Source: a virus
DNA: 27,405 bases
Virus record (IMG/VR): IMGVR_UViG_3300006735_000182
Location: 1 to 27,405 of that record
Strand: one strand, 5' to 3'
Of this stretch, positions 12,693 to 22,080 are shown in pieces (the first letter of the stretch is position 1; every line of letters starts with the position of its first letter). The notes beneath the pieces were generated by a model. The model was given only the letters and a program-made list of their open reading frames with translations, searched no databases and was not told the DNA's origin. The position numbers and the translations under genes were made by a program.

Positions 12693-13410
12693 CTATACTT
12701 CTTAAACTTTCCATGATTTGATCTATATTAGGTTCTTTACCATTAGGATTTAAAACACATTTATACTGTTTAGGACACCCTACACGAATATCAGTAAACT
12801 CAAGTTCATAAGTTTTGTTTGCTCCTTGATAAATACAAGCCATTTTATCTTTGTAGACTTTTTGTTTCTTTAGTCTACAGGTTGTCATAGTTGGTAAAAC
12901 TATATCTCCTCTTTGTATTTTTTGTTGTCTCGTATACTCTTTTGCGAATGCTTCGAAATATAGAGCTGCAATAATACCGAGAACAGCAACAACACAAAAT
13001 ACAATCCCCATAGTTTGTAAGGCATCTATTACCTCCTTTTGTTTTTGTCTTGATTCTATTTTGCGTAATCGTTCAGCCTCTTTAGCTTCATTTATTCTGT
13101 TAGCTCTTTCAGCAATTATTTGATCCCAAGCAGTTGGACCAAACCGAAGATTAATTATATTTTTTAATTCATTTCGTTTTTCTTCTAACAATTTTCTGTC
13201 AATAAAATCATTAGCCGTAGACTCAATACCAAACTGTTCTTTTAAGCCAACCTTACCACTCTTCTTGTTCATTTGAGACTCGCCCTCAAAGAACCCATCA
13301 ATTTGTTTAGCTATTCCTGATATGTCGTTTACGGTATCTATATTGCTTTTAATAAATTCTACAGACTTCTGTACTAAAGCAATTCCTGTTAATATTTCTG
13401 CAACAACCAT
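12685..13410 (-). CDS. Single-span membrane protein at the end of the structural operon
   Basis: A 241-aa protein with one clear membrane segment, about residues 133-153 (MGIVFCVVAVLGIIAALYFEA less the last residues). Before it is a long charged helical region (AERLRKIESRQKQKE, about 112-126) likely to form a coiled coil. After it is a C-terminal domain with four cysteines (Cys178, 192, 212, 218), which could form two disulfides if it lies in the periplasm. There is no cleavable signal peptide. The ATG has AGGATGAAG upstream and the gene follows the 1034-aa protein by 8 nt. I do not recognise it. As the last gene of the virion operon it may be a membrane-active virion component or part of host lysis; the position does not distinguish these. 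Confidence 0.75.
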   Translation of the reverse strand: MVVAEILTGIALVQKSVEFIKSNIDTVNDISGIAKQIDGFFEGESQMNKKSGKVGLKEQFGIESTANDFIDRKLLEEKRNELKNIINLRFGPTAWDQIIAERANRINEAKEAERLRKIESRQKQKEVIDALQTMGIVFCVVAVLGIIAALYFEAFAKEYTRQQKIQRGDIVLPTMTTCRLKKQKVYKDKMACIYQGANKTYELEFTDIRVGCPKQYKCVLNPNGKEPNIDQIMESLRSIAK

Positions 13411-13418
13411 TCTTCATC

Positions 13419-16400
13419 CTATACTAGCCCCATAATACCTGATGTTTTTCTTTTTTCAATCGCAGCACTAGTAGGATCAAAAGGAAACAAATCAGTAACA
13501 GAGGTTTTATTTTTTACATTAGTCGGGCTTGGTGCAGGAAGATTATTCGCTGTTGTTATATTGGATTTGATATTTGCCTCTGCTGTTTGTACAACAGGGG
13601 GAGTAACTTCATTTGAACTTATTGGTGCTATTTCTATTTGTACAGGTGGTGCAGAAGGTGGACTCACATCTTCACCAAAAGGAATACCTAAGTTAAATAA
13701 AAATTGATTTAATCTTCTATTTACTTCAGGAATAACTACAGAAGCAGAACCCTCTGGAGATTCTTGTACTAATAGTTTTGCTATTTGTGGATTAAATATA
13801 GCTTCTTGCATTAAGGCATCAGCTCTTATACTGGATTGTTGAGAGATTGCTCTACTTGCAAAATAACCTATCGCAGCCCTCGGACCAAGACGTTTTTCTC
13901 CTACAGCAACTAACCTGTTAGATACGTTTAATGGAGTACTACCAATAAGATTTGCTAATTTGTCGCCCATACCTTTATTTGTTACTCCCTCTCCTAAGTT
14001 TCGTGGGAGTAGGTTCACTCTTTCAATAGCATCAGCTATTAAATAAAGGTTTTCAAAATGTTCTTTACCTAAAGCAACATCTAATACTTTTTCATTTGTT
14101 GATAAGTATTGTTTAAAGGCAGTAGGGTTTGAGGCTAGGTCGGGATTCTTAGCAAATATTCTTTGGAATATCGCAGCATTGAATGCTTCAGTTGCTTTAA
14201 AATCATCTATCTTACCAACTTCCCTTTTCAACACAGACATTAATTTACCGTTCCGTAACGCATCATCAAACATTTTGTCGGGATTTAAATTATCTGTTGC
14301 TAGTAATAAACCTTTGACCATTTTATTATTAGAAATTATTTTTGCTCTATTTGTTAAGTCTAATCTTCTAGTAGCCATGTTTTGTAACAATTGAGCAGTA
14401 TTACCAAACTCATCCATCATACCAATAGTAGTTAGTTTTTCTCTATTAGTGTTTATAAACTTATTTAATTTATCAGCACTTAAACCATTTTTAGTTATCG
14501 CTGCATCATAAGCTTTATCATAAATCGTGCTTTTCATTGCATTCATCATGTTTTCATTCTGTTTAAAAGTAGCAGTAAACTGACCTAAAGTATTATCGCT
14601 TGCAAAAAAAGCATCAGCTACATTTTCATCAGAAGTTTGATAAACAGGATTCTCTTTACTTGATCCTGCTCCTTTTTGCATGACCTGTAAAACAGCACTC
14701 TTTTCATAAGGTTGTATTACATTATTGTAATAACTTTTTCTGTATGCTTCAAAGTTTTCATTTATTTTACCAAAAGATTTACCCATATTATCGAGTTCTT
14801 CTAATAACATAGCTAACTGTTTTACTTGAGGTTTATTGCCTACGGCTGATTGTTTACCTAATTCTGCTCCTGCCATTTCACGGAAGTTTTTCCAATCAAA
14901 AAAAGTAATACCATCTTGACCTTGCTCGGGAAAATATGTAACAAACTTTTTTATTAAACTGTTTACTCCTGTGCCAGAAAGAGATTTTTCATTTATCTCT
15001 TTAATAGTCGCAGTGCCTTTTAATTGTGGAATAAGGTTTTTAATTTTAGCTTGGCTCTTTTTTAAAGAATCTATAGTAGATAAAGTTGTATCATTGTTTA
15101 TACCTAAATCTTTAGCTTCTTTTTCAGCTATCGTTTTTGCATTGTTATAATTCTTTTCTATCGTTGTCCTTATATTTTTTCCAACAATAGATCTATTTGT
15201 TATTTTAGGTAGTAACCCATCTTCAGCATTACTTGCTTCGTCAATTCTATTTACAAGAGTATTATCTTGGTCGGATATTTTACCTAACATACTTGTGTAT
15301 TTTTTAGTAACTAAGTCTATAACATAAGCAGGGGAATCAATTAAGGGGTCACCACTAAAAGTACTAGTTTTAAAATTTTCAATAGCTTCTAAATTAGCTT
15401 TTTTTCTCTCATTGTTTTTCCTAGTAAACTCAGGAGAACCTCTGCCCTCTACATCCCTTTGTGCTTTTATTAAAGCAGGATCCATTGTTTGTTCGGCTGG
15501 ACTAAGTTTTAATCCTGGAACACCACCAATGTTCTCTTCAATTTGTATTGCTCTATCTAAATTTGCTGCTCCCTCGGGATTATCTACTGCTGCTTTGAGT
15601 TGTTTACCAAACTCACCTTTAGCACTTTGCCCTCCAGGCGTTGTGTCATCAAGAACACTTTGCCCTTCTAATATTTTGTTTTGAGCTTTTACATCGGCAA
15701 CAGCATCTTTACCTTTACCAAATGTCCACTTAACTAATCTCGCTGCTGGACTGTTTGTAAATAAATACTTACTTCCAGAAACGATAGCTGGACCAGCTAA
15801 AGGAGCAGCCAAAGCACCTATCCCTGTTTCTGTACCAAACATTTCTTTTTCTGCACTTGCTCCACCACCTGATAATGCACCAAACCCTGATTCTATCCCA
15901 GCCGTCGCTGCTGGAGCTGAAGCATATCCTTTTGTAACAGCATCTTGTAATATTGGAACTACTTTGTCTGATCCTGCTACCGATCCCGTTGTCCCTGTAC
16001 GAACAACAGGTGAACCCAGTTGTGCTGTTCTACCTGATAAGCCAATAAAAGGAGCAGCTAAAGCAGTACCTTGTCCACTTGCTCTGGATATTTTACCTGT
16101 AGTAGTCGTCGGACCTACAAAATCTCCTGTGCCATATTTAATAAATCCTGCTACTGTTTTTGCACCTTCATAATCAGTTGAATTAAATATTCGACTTAAA
16201 AAATTACGGTCAACAGTTCCTGGGTCTACAACTCCTGCTGATTCCATAGCTGACGCAATAGCATTAATCCCAGCATCTGGTAAGGCTAATACAATATCAT
16301 TAAAGCCACCAAAAAATTGTTGAACCATATTGCCGAAATAATTTTGGTCTCGTTCCCCAATAGATTGTTTTTCTACTGTACCAACTAAAGAGTCTGTACC

Positions 16401-16523
16401 AAAAGTTTGACTTTTCTTTTCTTCCGTTGATCGAGAATCAAAAGGTAAAAGACCTCCATACCCATCTTCAGCTTCATAGGCATTTACATCATCTTGACTA
16501 GGAGCAGTTATTTTAAAATCCAT
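13419..16523 (-). CDS. Large virion protein, probable internal/DNA-ejection protein
   Basis: A 1034-aa protein, the largest in the window. The N-terminus is acidic and has a QQFFGGFNDIVLALPDAG segment (about 69-86). Residues about 205-265 form a glycine/alanine-rich hydrophobic stretch (for example GIGALAAPLAGPAIVSG), the middle is long, charged and helical, and the C-terminal 100 residues are proline-rich, ending with LFPFDPTSAAIEKRK. This architecture and size fit podophage internal virion proteins that are ejected with the DNA and help cross the cell envelope. No lytic transglycosylase motif is visible to me. It has the best Shine-Dalgarno of the operon (AAGGAG, 7 nt before the ATG) and lies between other large virion-type proteins. 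The role is inferred from architecture and order, not from a recognised domain. Confidence 0.72.
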   Translation of the reverse strand: MDFKITAPSQDDVNAYEAEDGYGGLLPFDSRSTEEKKSQTFGTDSLVGTVEKQSIGERDQNYFGNMVQQFFGGFNDIVLALPDAGINAIASAMESAGVVDPGTVDRNFLSRIFNSTDYEGAKTVAGFIKYGTGDFVGPTTTTGKISRASGQGTALAAPFIGLSGRTAQLGSPVVRTGTTGSVAGSDKVVPILQDAVTKGYASAPAATAGIESGFGALSGGGASAEKEMFGTETGIGALAAPLAGPAIVSGSKYLFTNSPAARLVKWTFGKGKDAVADVKAQNKILEGQSVLDDTTPGGQSAKGEFGKQLKAAVDNPEGAANLDRAIQIEENIGGVPGLKLSPAEQTMDPALIKAQRDVEGRGSPEFTRKNNERKKANLEAIENFKTSTFSGDPLIDSPAYVIDLVTKKYTSMLGKISDQDNTLVNRIDEASNAEDGLLPKITNRSIVGKNIRTTIEKNYNNAKTIAEKEAKDLGINNDTTLSTIDSLKKSQAKIKNLIPQLKGTATIKEINEKSLSGTGVNSLIKKFVTYFPEQGQDGITFFDWKNFREMAGAELGKQSAVGNKPQVKQLAMLLEELDNMGKSFGKINENFEAYRKSYYNNVIQPYEKSAVLQVMQKGAGSSKENPVYQTSDENVADAFFASDNTLGQFTATFKQNENMMNAMKSTIYDKAYDAAITKNGLSADKLNKFINTNREKLTTIGMMDEFGNTAQLLQNMATRRLDLTNRAKIISNNKMVKGLLLATDNLNPDKMFDDALRNGKLMSVLKREVGKIDDFKATEAFNAAIFQRIFAKNPDLASNPTAFKQYLSTNEKVLDVALGKEHFENLYLIADAIERVNLLPRNLGEGVTNKGMGDKLANLIGSTPLNVSNRLVAVGEKRLGPRAAIGYFASRAISQQSSIRADALMQEAIFNPQIAKLLVQESPEGSASVVIPEVNRRLNQFLFNLGIPFGEDVSPPSAPPVQIEIAPISSNEVTPPVVQTAEANIKSNITTANNLPAPSPTNVKNKTSVTDLFPFDPTSAAIEKRKTSGIMGLV

Positions 16524-16536
16524 TAAATTCTCCTTA

Positions 16537-19023
16537 TCATCGTATCATCATTTGGTTATTTATTCTAATGGTTAATGAACCATCATCATTTGTTTTTAAA
16601 GACTGTGCTGCTGGATTTGCTTGTATGAATTTACTTAAGAAAGAAGCTGGGATATTTAAAAACTTACCATTTAGAGCTTTTTTACTAGGATCATTTTTAG
16701 CAATATTTTGTAGATAAGGTATAACTCCTTGCCTTCCATAATTAAATGGATCGTTTTCTGTTCCTGTAGCAACAGCTTGTAATTCTAAAATAGAAGGATC
16801 CTTAGGATCAATCGTGTTTCTTCTTAAAGCAAGGTCATTAACTAATACCCTACTCAAGTTTTGCATCTTAACTGCCATGCTTCCTGGCTCTCTAAAGAAT
16901 GTTCCATCTTCTATTTCACCTGCTAAGTTTTTCAATATTTGTTGTTCATAAACATTATATCTTTCACTTAACGCAATCGCTTGTACAAGTTTTCTACCAA
17001 AAGTCTGTATTTGATTTCTTCCTCTATCAGTATTATAGTATTTAGCCCATGCGTTACTACCCTCTGGTAATAAAGCAGCGACGTTATTTGTTAAAAAGGC
17101 TTTAACAGTATTAGTCGGACCGTATACATCGCCCAATGCTTCTTTAGTAATTGTTTCAATTTCACTAATAGCAGAGACTAAATAAGGGATTCTGCTTTGT
17201 GCATGTCTGATAATGTTTTCATCTGTTGAAGCATAAGTAACTCCTGACTTACCAATATTTTTAACTAATGGATTACCTGATTTTATTACATTATTTTCAT
17301 ACACAGGGGCTTCTAATGCGTAACCTAATCCACCTGTCATTGGAATAACTTGACCTGTTTCTGAACTTACAATACCCGATAAGAAACTTTTAGTTTTATG
17401 CTTGCCACCTTTTATAGTAACAAAAACTCTTCCAACACCATCAGGCTCGGCTACTTGTAGTATATCTTTTTCGTTACCCTCTAAAAATCCTACAGGAGCT
17501 TTTATTGCATCTCCACCAGCTCCAGGAAAGTAAAAATATCCTGCTCCAGGGATATACTCTCCAGCAACTTGTTTATAGCCACTAATAGATTGACTATCGG
17601 GAATTAATAAATTTTTAGCTTTAGCTTTAGTTCTATCTATTGTTCCATTTTTAAGACCTTTAGCTATAGCAGAATCACCTACTTTTATATAACCATCAGG
17701 TAAAGCTACAAGTTTACCATCTTTTATCATAGCTAACCCATTAGGTGCTTGAGAACCATCAGATAACTTATCTGTCCTACGCACCATGACTGGATCGCCT
17801 TCTATTTTGCCATTCACTACTTTAGCATAAGTCGTTGCATCCATTCCATGGAACTGTAAATCTCTAGCAAAATTTTCAGTTATTATACTATTGTAATTTT
17901 TATTATTAATCTGTGCCTTATTTAACCCAGTTGTTATAGAATCTTTAGCAGCATTAAATACATACTTCTCAAAATCACCTTCTTCTTTATTTTGTGTACC
18001 TATTGCATCTAAAGCAATTTTTAAATTTTGTTCTTCAAGTTGTTCTGATTCTTTTTTAGCTTCTGCTCTCGCTGCTAATTTAATATCTCGTTGGGCTTTC
18101 GCATCAGCAGCTAGTATCTGACTTGTCTCGGGAACTCTATCTACAGCAGCATCAATAACTGCTGTAAGAGGTTTGTCGCCAGATTTAAATATATCTCTTC
18201 CTGCTTTAGCTAATTGTAAATATAATTGCATATCTCTTGCATCAGCATCACCTTTACCTAAACTTTCAACAAGTTCTTGTTCTATCTCAGATGCTGATCT
18301 AGGTTGTTTTAAAAAAGGGGCGAGGGTTGCTTGATTCGCTGCAAGTATTTCTTCAGTAGTTCGTGGTTTAAGGTTCTGTAAAAAAGGTTTATACATTTCC
18401 ATAAACTGTTGAGTATTACCTGTTATATTACCAAAGTCAAGAGTTTTATAATTAGGGACACCTTGCGTAAAAATATTGTTACTAGTAGGAGCTCCAAATG
18501 TAAAATTCATACCTACCTGTTGACCTAAGTTGGGAAACTTTGGAATAACTTCTCCTGATTGACCTGATCCTACTTTTCTATTTACAGGAACTTCGCCCAT
18601 AGCTATTCGTGCAGAAGCTTCATCTGTTCCTGGGGCTTGTACAGGCATAGCTTCATTAATCCCACCTTCTGGTACTTGTTCAGAAGCTTCCAGCATCAAC
18701 ATTGTTGGTTGTAATAAAGTTAAAACAGATTCAGGTGTTTTAGTTGCATCAGCTTTACCTACTAAATCAGCAAGTTCTTTTCTTAAACTTTCTAATGTAA
18801 CATCGCCTCCACGGAGGGCTTGCATAATCGCTTCTGGGTTATCAGCTGAATCTATTTCATTAAATAAATTTTGCATACCCTCTGCTGTATTTGCTAATGC
18901 CTCAGCAGAAACTTGTTTTTCGTTTTCTACTAAACCATCTGTAATACCAACACCTTCACTATTGGCAACTGGCATCTGCCCTTGAAACATGTTTCGTTGT
19001 AATGTAGGATCCATCATAACCAT
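16537..19023 (-). CDS. Large virion protein, probable internal/DNA-ejection protein
   Basis: An 828-aa protein without a recognised domain. The N-terminal 120 residues are acidic and helical. Around residues 310-340 is a charged helix (KAQRDIKLAARAEAKKESEQ) likely to form a coiled coil, and the C-terminal half is a mixed fold with RNQIQTFGRKLVQAIALSER and the end SLTIRINNQMMIR. There is no signal peptide or membrane span. The ATG at 19021-19023 overlaps the previous stop region closely and lacks a good Shine-Dalgarno; Met3 or Met4 are alternative starts. It lies between the 393-aa and 1034-aa proteins, and three consecutive large helical proteins downstream of a tail nozzle is the usual place for podophage internal (ejection) proteins. 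That assignment is by synteny. Confidence 0.7.
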   Translation of the reverse strand: MVMMDPTLQRNMFQGQMPVANSEGVGITDGLVENEKQVSAEALANTAEGMQNLFNEIDSADNPEAIMQALRGGDVTLESLRKELADLVGKADATKTPESVLTLLQPTMLMLEASEQVPEGGINEAMPVQAPGTDEASARIAMGEVPVNRKVGSGQSGEVIPKFPNLGQQVGMNFTFGAPTSNNIFTQGVPNYKTLDFGNITGNTQQFMEMYKPFLQNLKPRTTEEILAANQATLAPFLKQPRSASEIEQELVESLGKGDADARDMQLYLQLAKAGRDIFKSGDKPLTAVIDAAVDRVPETSQILAADAKAQRDIKLAARAEAKKESEQLEEQNLKIALDAIGTQNKEEGDFEKYVFNAAKDSITTGLNKAQINNKNYNSIITENFARDLQFHGMDATTYAKVVNGKIEGDPVMVRRTDKLSDGSQAPNGLAMIKDGKLVALPDGYIKVGDSAIAKGLKNGTIDRTKAKAKNLLIPDSQSISGYKQVAGEYIPGAGYFYFPGAGGDAIKAPVGFLEGNEKDILQVAEPDGVGRVFVTIKGGKHKTKSFLSGIVSSETGQVIPMTGGLGYALEAPVYENNVIKSGNPLVKNIGKSGVTYASTDENIIRHAQSRIPYLVSAISEIETITKEALGDVYGPTNTVKAFLTNNVAALLPEGSNAWAKYYNTDRGRNQIQTFGRKLVQAIALSERYNVYEQQILKNLAGEIEDGTFFREPGSMAVKMQNLSRVLVNDLALRRNTIDPKDPSILELQAVATGTENDPFNYGRQGVIPYLQNIAKNDPSKKALNGKFLNIPASFLSKFIQANPAAQSLKTNDDGSLTIRINNQMMIR

Positions 19024-20205
19024 TTATACAATCCCTGCTTTATTTGCTGCTCCATATAAACCTAACCCTGCGATACCACCACCAAGCACTTGATTAAATA
19101 AACTAGGGTTTGTTGAAGATTGCAAGCTTGTTGTTTGTTGCGTACTTGGAGCTCCTCTTAATATATCACTATAATAACTTAATCTTTGGTAAGGTTCATA
19201 TAGGTTTTGCATATCAGTTTGACGTTTGGCATCTATTTCTCTTTGATCTTGTTGTTGTCTAGCTGCACCTAATGTTTCTAATAAGTTAATATCGGTTATC
19301 CCAGCTTTTTGTGCAAACTCACCTAGAGCAGCTTGCTGTGTGCCTATTTGTCCTAACTGAGCTCCTAACGCACCTTGTTGAGATCCTAATGCTCCTGCTG
19401 TTTGAGCAGCTTGATTTCCAATACCTGCGTAAGTTTGACCTAACTGCCCTGAAGCTAATCCTAAATTTTGTAATCCTTGTCCAGCTTGCATTTGGGCTTG
19501 AGCTGCTGCGAGTTCTCTTGCTTTTTGGTTTTGAAAATTTTGCATAGAAGCTGTTTGAGCTTGTCCAAAATTCCTAGCATAATCTTCAAATATTCTTTTA
19601 CTTGCTACATCAGCTAACTCACCTTGAGCCAATCCTTGCATTATACCTCCACGAGAACCACCAAAAGCCCCTGCTTGTAAGGCTTGTGCGTCCATTCCAG
19701 CTACTTGTCTACCATACTGTTCATTTAAATCAGCTAACGCATTTTGTGTAACTGCTTGTTGGTAAGGATTCATAAAAGCACTTATACCTGTAGGATCATA
19801 AGCACTTGCTGAGCCTATAGCTTGTGTTGCCCCTGTATCATAATAACCTTTAGCTGGATCAAGCATTCCTTGACCTTGCGTCACCATAGCTTGTCCTGTG
19901 GCTGGATCTAAATAATCCATACCTTGTTGTATATCAGCAACTCCTCCTGTAGTTGTCGTTGCTGCTGTACCTAATGTTCCTTCTCCTGTATCTAAATAAT
20001 TTTGATAAGCACCAATCCCTCCATCAGCAGTTGCTTGATTGTACGCATCTATTTGTGCTTGATCTAATTCTGCTACAGAGTAAGCAGGAAGACCCCCTTT
20101 TGGAGCAGTTGCCGTTAAATTCTTAGCTTGTTCTAATAACCCAAGTTTATAAGCCTCTATTTCAGGGGCTTCACGTTGAATAACGGTTTGAGTTTCTTGA
20201 GCCAT
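19024..20205 (-). CDS. Gln/Ala/Gly-rich helical virion protein
   Basis: A 393-aa protein with a strong compositional bias. Residues about 130-330 are rich in alanine, glutamine and glycine, with repeated segments such as QAGAFGGSRGGIMQGLAQ, LGLASGQLGQTYAGIG and ALGSQQGALGAQLGQIG, which suggests an extended helical bundle or trimeric stalk. The C-terminus is short, glycine-rich and hydrophobic (GGGIAGLGLYGAA). I recognise this type from marine podophage virion operons, where it is usually annotated only as a structural or internal protein. Its start overlaps the 481-aa gene's stop, and it precedes the two largest virion proteins. A role in DNA ejection, or as a scaffold inside the capsid, is likely but unproven. 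Confidence 0.75.
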   Translation of the reverse strand: MAQETQTVIQREAPEIEAYKLGLLEQAKNLTATAPKGGLPAYSVAELDQAQIDAYNQATADGGIGAYQNYLDTGEGTLGTAATTTTGGVADIQQGMDYLDPATGQAMVTQGQGMLDPAKGYYDTGATQAIGSASAYDPTGISAFMNPYQQAVTQNALADLNEQYGRQVAGMDAQALQAGAFGGSRGGIMQGLAQGELADVASKRIFEDYARNFGQAQTASMQNFQNQKARELAAAQAQMQAGQGLQNLGLASGQLGQTYAGIGNQAAQTAGALGSQQGALGAQLGQIGTQQAALGEFAQKAGITDINLLETLGAARQQQDQREIDAKRQTDMQNLYEPYQRLSYYSDILRGAPSTQQTTSLQSSTNPSLFNQVLGGGIAGLGLYGAANKAGIV

Positions 20206-21650
20206 TATGCCGCTCCCTTTTCAAAATTACGCATCATAGCATACATTTTCTTTGCTCCTGCTTTTCTATCGCCACCTCCAGCTCCACGAACAGCTTTAGC
20301 ATTCATTACAAATTCACCATCACTTAACATAGCAGGTATAGAATCAGAGGTTGGTGTTCCAGGACCACTTATCTCTCCACCTCCAGCAGCGTAGTATGGA
20401 TTATCCCCATAAAAAATGCTTGGGTCAAAAGCATATTTATATGTACCACTGGCTATATCTTCATCTAACATTATTTTACCAGTAATAGGATCTATCATGG
20501 GTTCTTCTTCTGGCTCGTCAAATGCTCCTAATCCATACGCTAATGCTGTTCCTGCTGTAGTTAATGGAGCATACTTTCTTATTGCTCCAGGAGTATTTTG
20601 TTTAATAAGGTCATTGTATATAGCTGATCTATTTGCATTTGTGTTTATATTAGCAGGAAGTTTAGAAATTTTTTCATTATACTGTTTTAGTACTTCAGTC
20701 ATATCTGGAGACATACTTGGGCGACTTGGACTTAAATATTTTTGATAAGGCTCAACTACATATTGGTTAGCTAAGTCTTTAGCTCGTGAAAATAAATTTT
20801 TATCAGCTACTTGTTCTATGCCTACTTCTTTTGGAAGTGTTGGAAATAACTCAGTCGTAGCTCCACCATCTACTCCCATTACTGTTTTTGCTCCTTCATA
20901 AGGTGGAGCTTTATAAAAATCTTGACCTGAAGCTAAGTTTGCTGTTTTACCCCCTAACTTTCCTGGACTAGAAACCTGTATTCCTTTTACACCACCTTCT
21001 GTTAAAAAAGGATTACTTGCATTACTAGAAGCTAATGTAGGTGATCCTGTTCCTGTAGAACCACCTAATATATTATAATCTGTTGTTAAACCAGATTCAG
21101 CACCTGTCGCACCAAACCCTTTACCAAAAGCCGCTGAACCTATCCCAGCTAATCCTCCTGCTATTACAGCACCCTTTAAAGCATCCATCGGATCTTGTCC
21201 TGCAGCTAATCCTCCTGCAAAACTACCAATACCAGCACTCAAAAATAAAGGCATTGTAGGTAGTAAGTAAGGAGCAACGATAGGAAGTACTATTGGAGCA
21301 ACTTTCTTAACAACCTTTTTTAAACTCTTAAATAATTTTTTAAGAAAAAACTCAGGTTTACCTGTAATAGGATTTATAGAATTTAATTCATTACCAACAA
21401 CATAACGCTCTGGTTCTAAACCCATATCTTCCATTTGTTTAAATAGCATAGTCTTCACGCGAGGGTTAGCTTGCAATACTTCCATAGGTATTACTGTTTC
21501 ACCCTCAGCAGCATGAACTATATATGTATCGCCCTCACGACCAAAGTCAGCCAACATATCGGCTGCTTTTTTAAAATCGTAAACACCTCCTGTTGGAACA
21601 AGAGGTTGCGATTGTACCTCAAAAGGTAATGTTGCTATTCCTGCTGTCAT
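20205..21650 (-). CDS. Virion protein with cationic amphipathic helix and GPGT-type motif
   Basis: A 481-aa protein with several conserved pieces. Residues 42-62 (TYIVHAAEGETVIPMEVLQA) and a C-terminal GPGTPTSDSIPAMLSDGEFV (about 427-446) both resemble short motifs seen in many unrelated phage virion proteins. Between them, residues 101-118 form a lysine-rich amphipathic segment (FFLKKLFKSLKKVVKKVA) followed directly by a hydrophobic, proline- and glycine-containing run to about 175 (including AGGLAAG and AVIAGGLAGIG). That combination suggests membrane interaction, as expected of a protein that helps DNA cross the inner membrane. The ATG has AAGG 8 nt upstream, 37 nt after the 130-aa gene. 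The function is inferred; the structural nature is well supported by context and motifs. Confidence 0.75.
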   Translation of the reverse strand: MTAGIATLPFEVQSQPLVPTGGVYDFKKAADMLADFGREGDTYIVHAAEGETVIPMEVLQANPRVKTMLFKQMEDMGLEPERYVVGNELNSINPITGKPEFFLKKLFKSLKKVVKKVAPIVLPIVAPYLLPTMPLFLSAGIGSFAGGLAAGQDPMDALKGAVIAGGLAGIGSAAFGKGFGATGAESGLTTDYNILGGSTGTGSPTLASSNASNPFLTEGGVKGIQVSSPGKLGGKTANLASGQDFYKAPPYEGAKTVMGVDGGATTELFPTLPKEVGIEQVADKNLFSRAKDLANQYVVEPYQKYLSPSRPSMSPDMTEVLKQYNEKISKLPANINTNANRSAIYNDLIKQNTPGAIRKYAPLTTAGTALAYGLGAFDEPEEEPMIDPITGKIMLDEDIASGTYKYAFDPSIFYGDNPYYAAGGGEISGPGTPTSDSIPAMLSDGEFVMNAKAVRGAGGGDRKAGAKKMYAMMRNFEKGAA

Positions 21651-21687
21651 ATTAGTACCTTAACAGTTTCATAATAATTATACAATC

Positions 21688-22080
21688 CTATATCTGTGAT
21701 ATTGCACTTGTTGTTACTCTTGTTTTAGATAATTCTTGGATATTAGCTACAACATGTAATCTATTCGCAGTCGCAGCTTGAACTTTTAATATTTCACCAC
21801 TTTGTAAGATTAAATCTTTTGTTAACAATTCTATTGTTGTATTAGCCCCTACCGCTTTGACTTTAAACAAACTAAACACAGCATTACTTGTATCAACTAA
21901 GGAGACAGTTAAAGTATCAGCATTACCACTATCTTCAGATACTAATATAGAGTTTACAACAGAAGCATTAAAATCTGCTCCACTCGGTGCTGTATACAGA
22001 GTTGTAAGATTCGTAGTAGTTAAATCTACTTTAGCATTTGTTAAACCTTGTATATATTGTGGGATACTAGTTACTAACAT
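21688..22080 (-). CDS. Small beta-rich virion protein next to the nozzle gene
   Basis: A 130-aa protein with a strand-turn pattern throughout: DLTTTNLTTLYTAPSGADF (19-37), VNSILVSEDSGNADTLTVSL (42-61), then a segment ending in LQSGEILKVQAATANRLHVV. This is the signature of a small jelly-roll or beta-sandwich domain of the kind found in phage tail and decoration proteins. It overlaps the tail nozzle gene's stop by one base (TAATG), so it is probably translated with it and might be a tail adaptor, fibre-attachment or head-tail protein. No transmembrane segment or signal is present. I do not know a name for the family. Confidence 0.75.
   Translation of the reverse strand: MLVTSIPQYIQGLTNAKVDLTTTNLTTLYTAPSGADFNASVVNSILVSEDSGNADTLTVSLVDTSNAVFSLFKVKAVGANTTIELLTKDLILQSGEILKVQAATANRLHVVANIQELSKTRVTTSAISQI

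Noticed and set aside
20416-20745. 109-aa plus-strand open frame opposite the 481-aa virion gene
   Set aside because: It is antisense to a gene with recognisable motifs and has hydrophobic low-complexity content typical of a complement frame.
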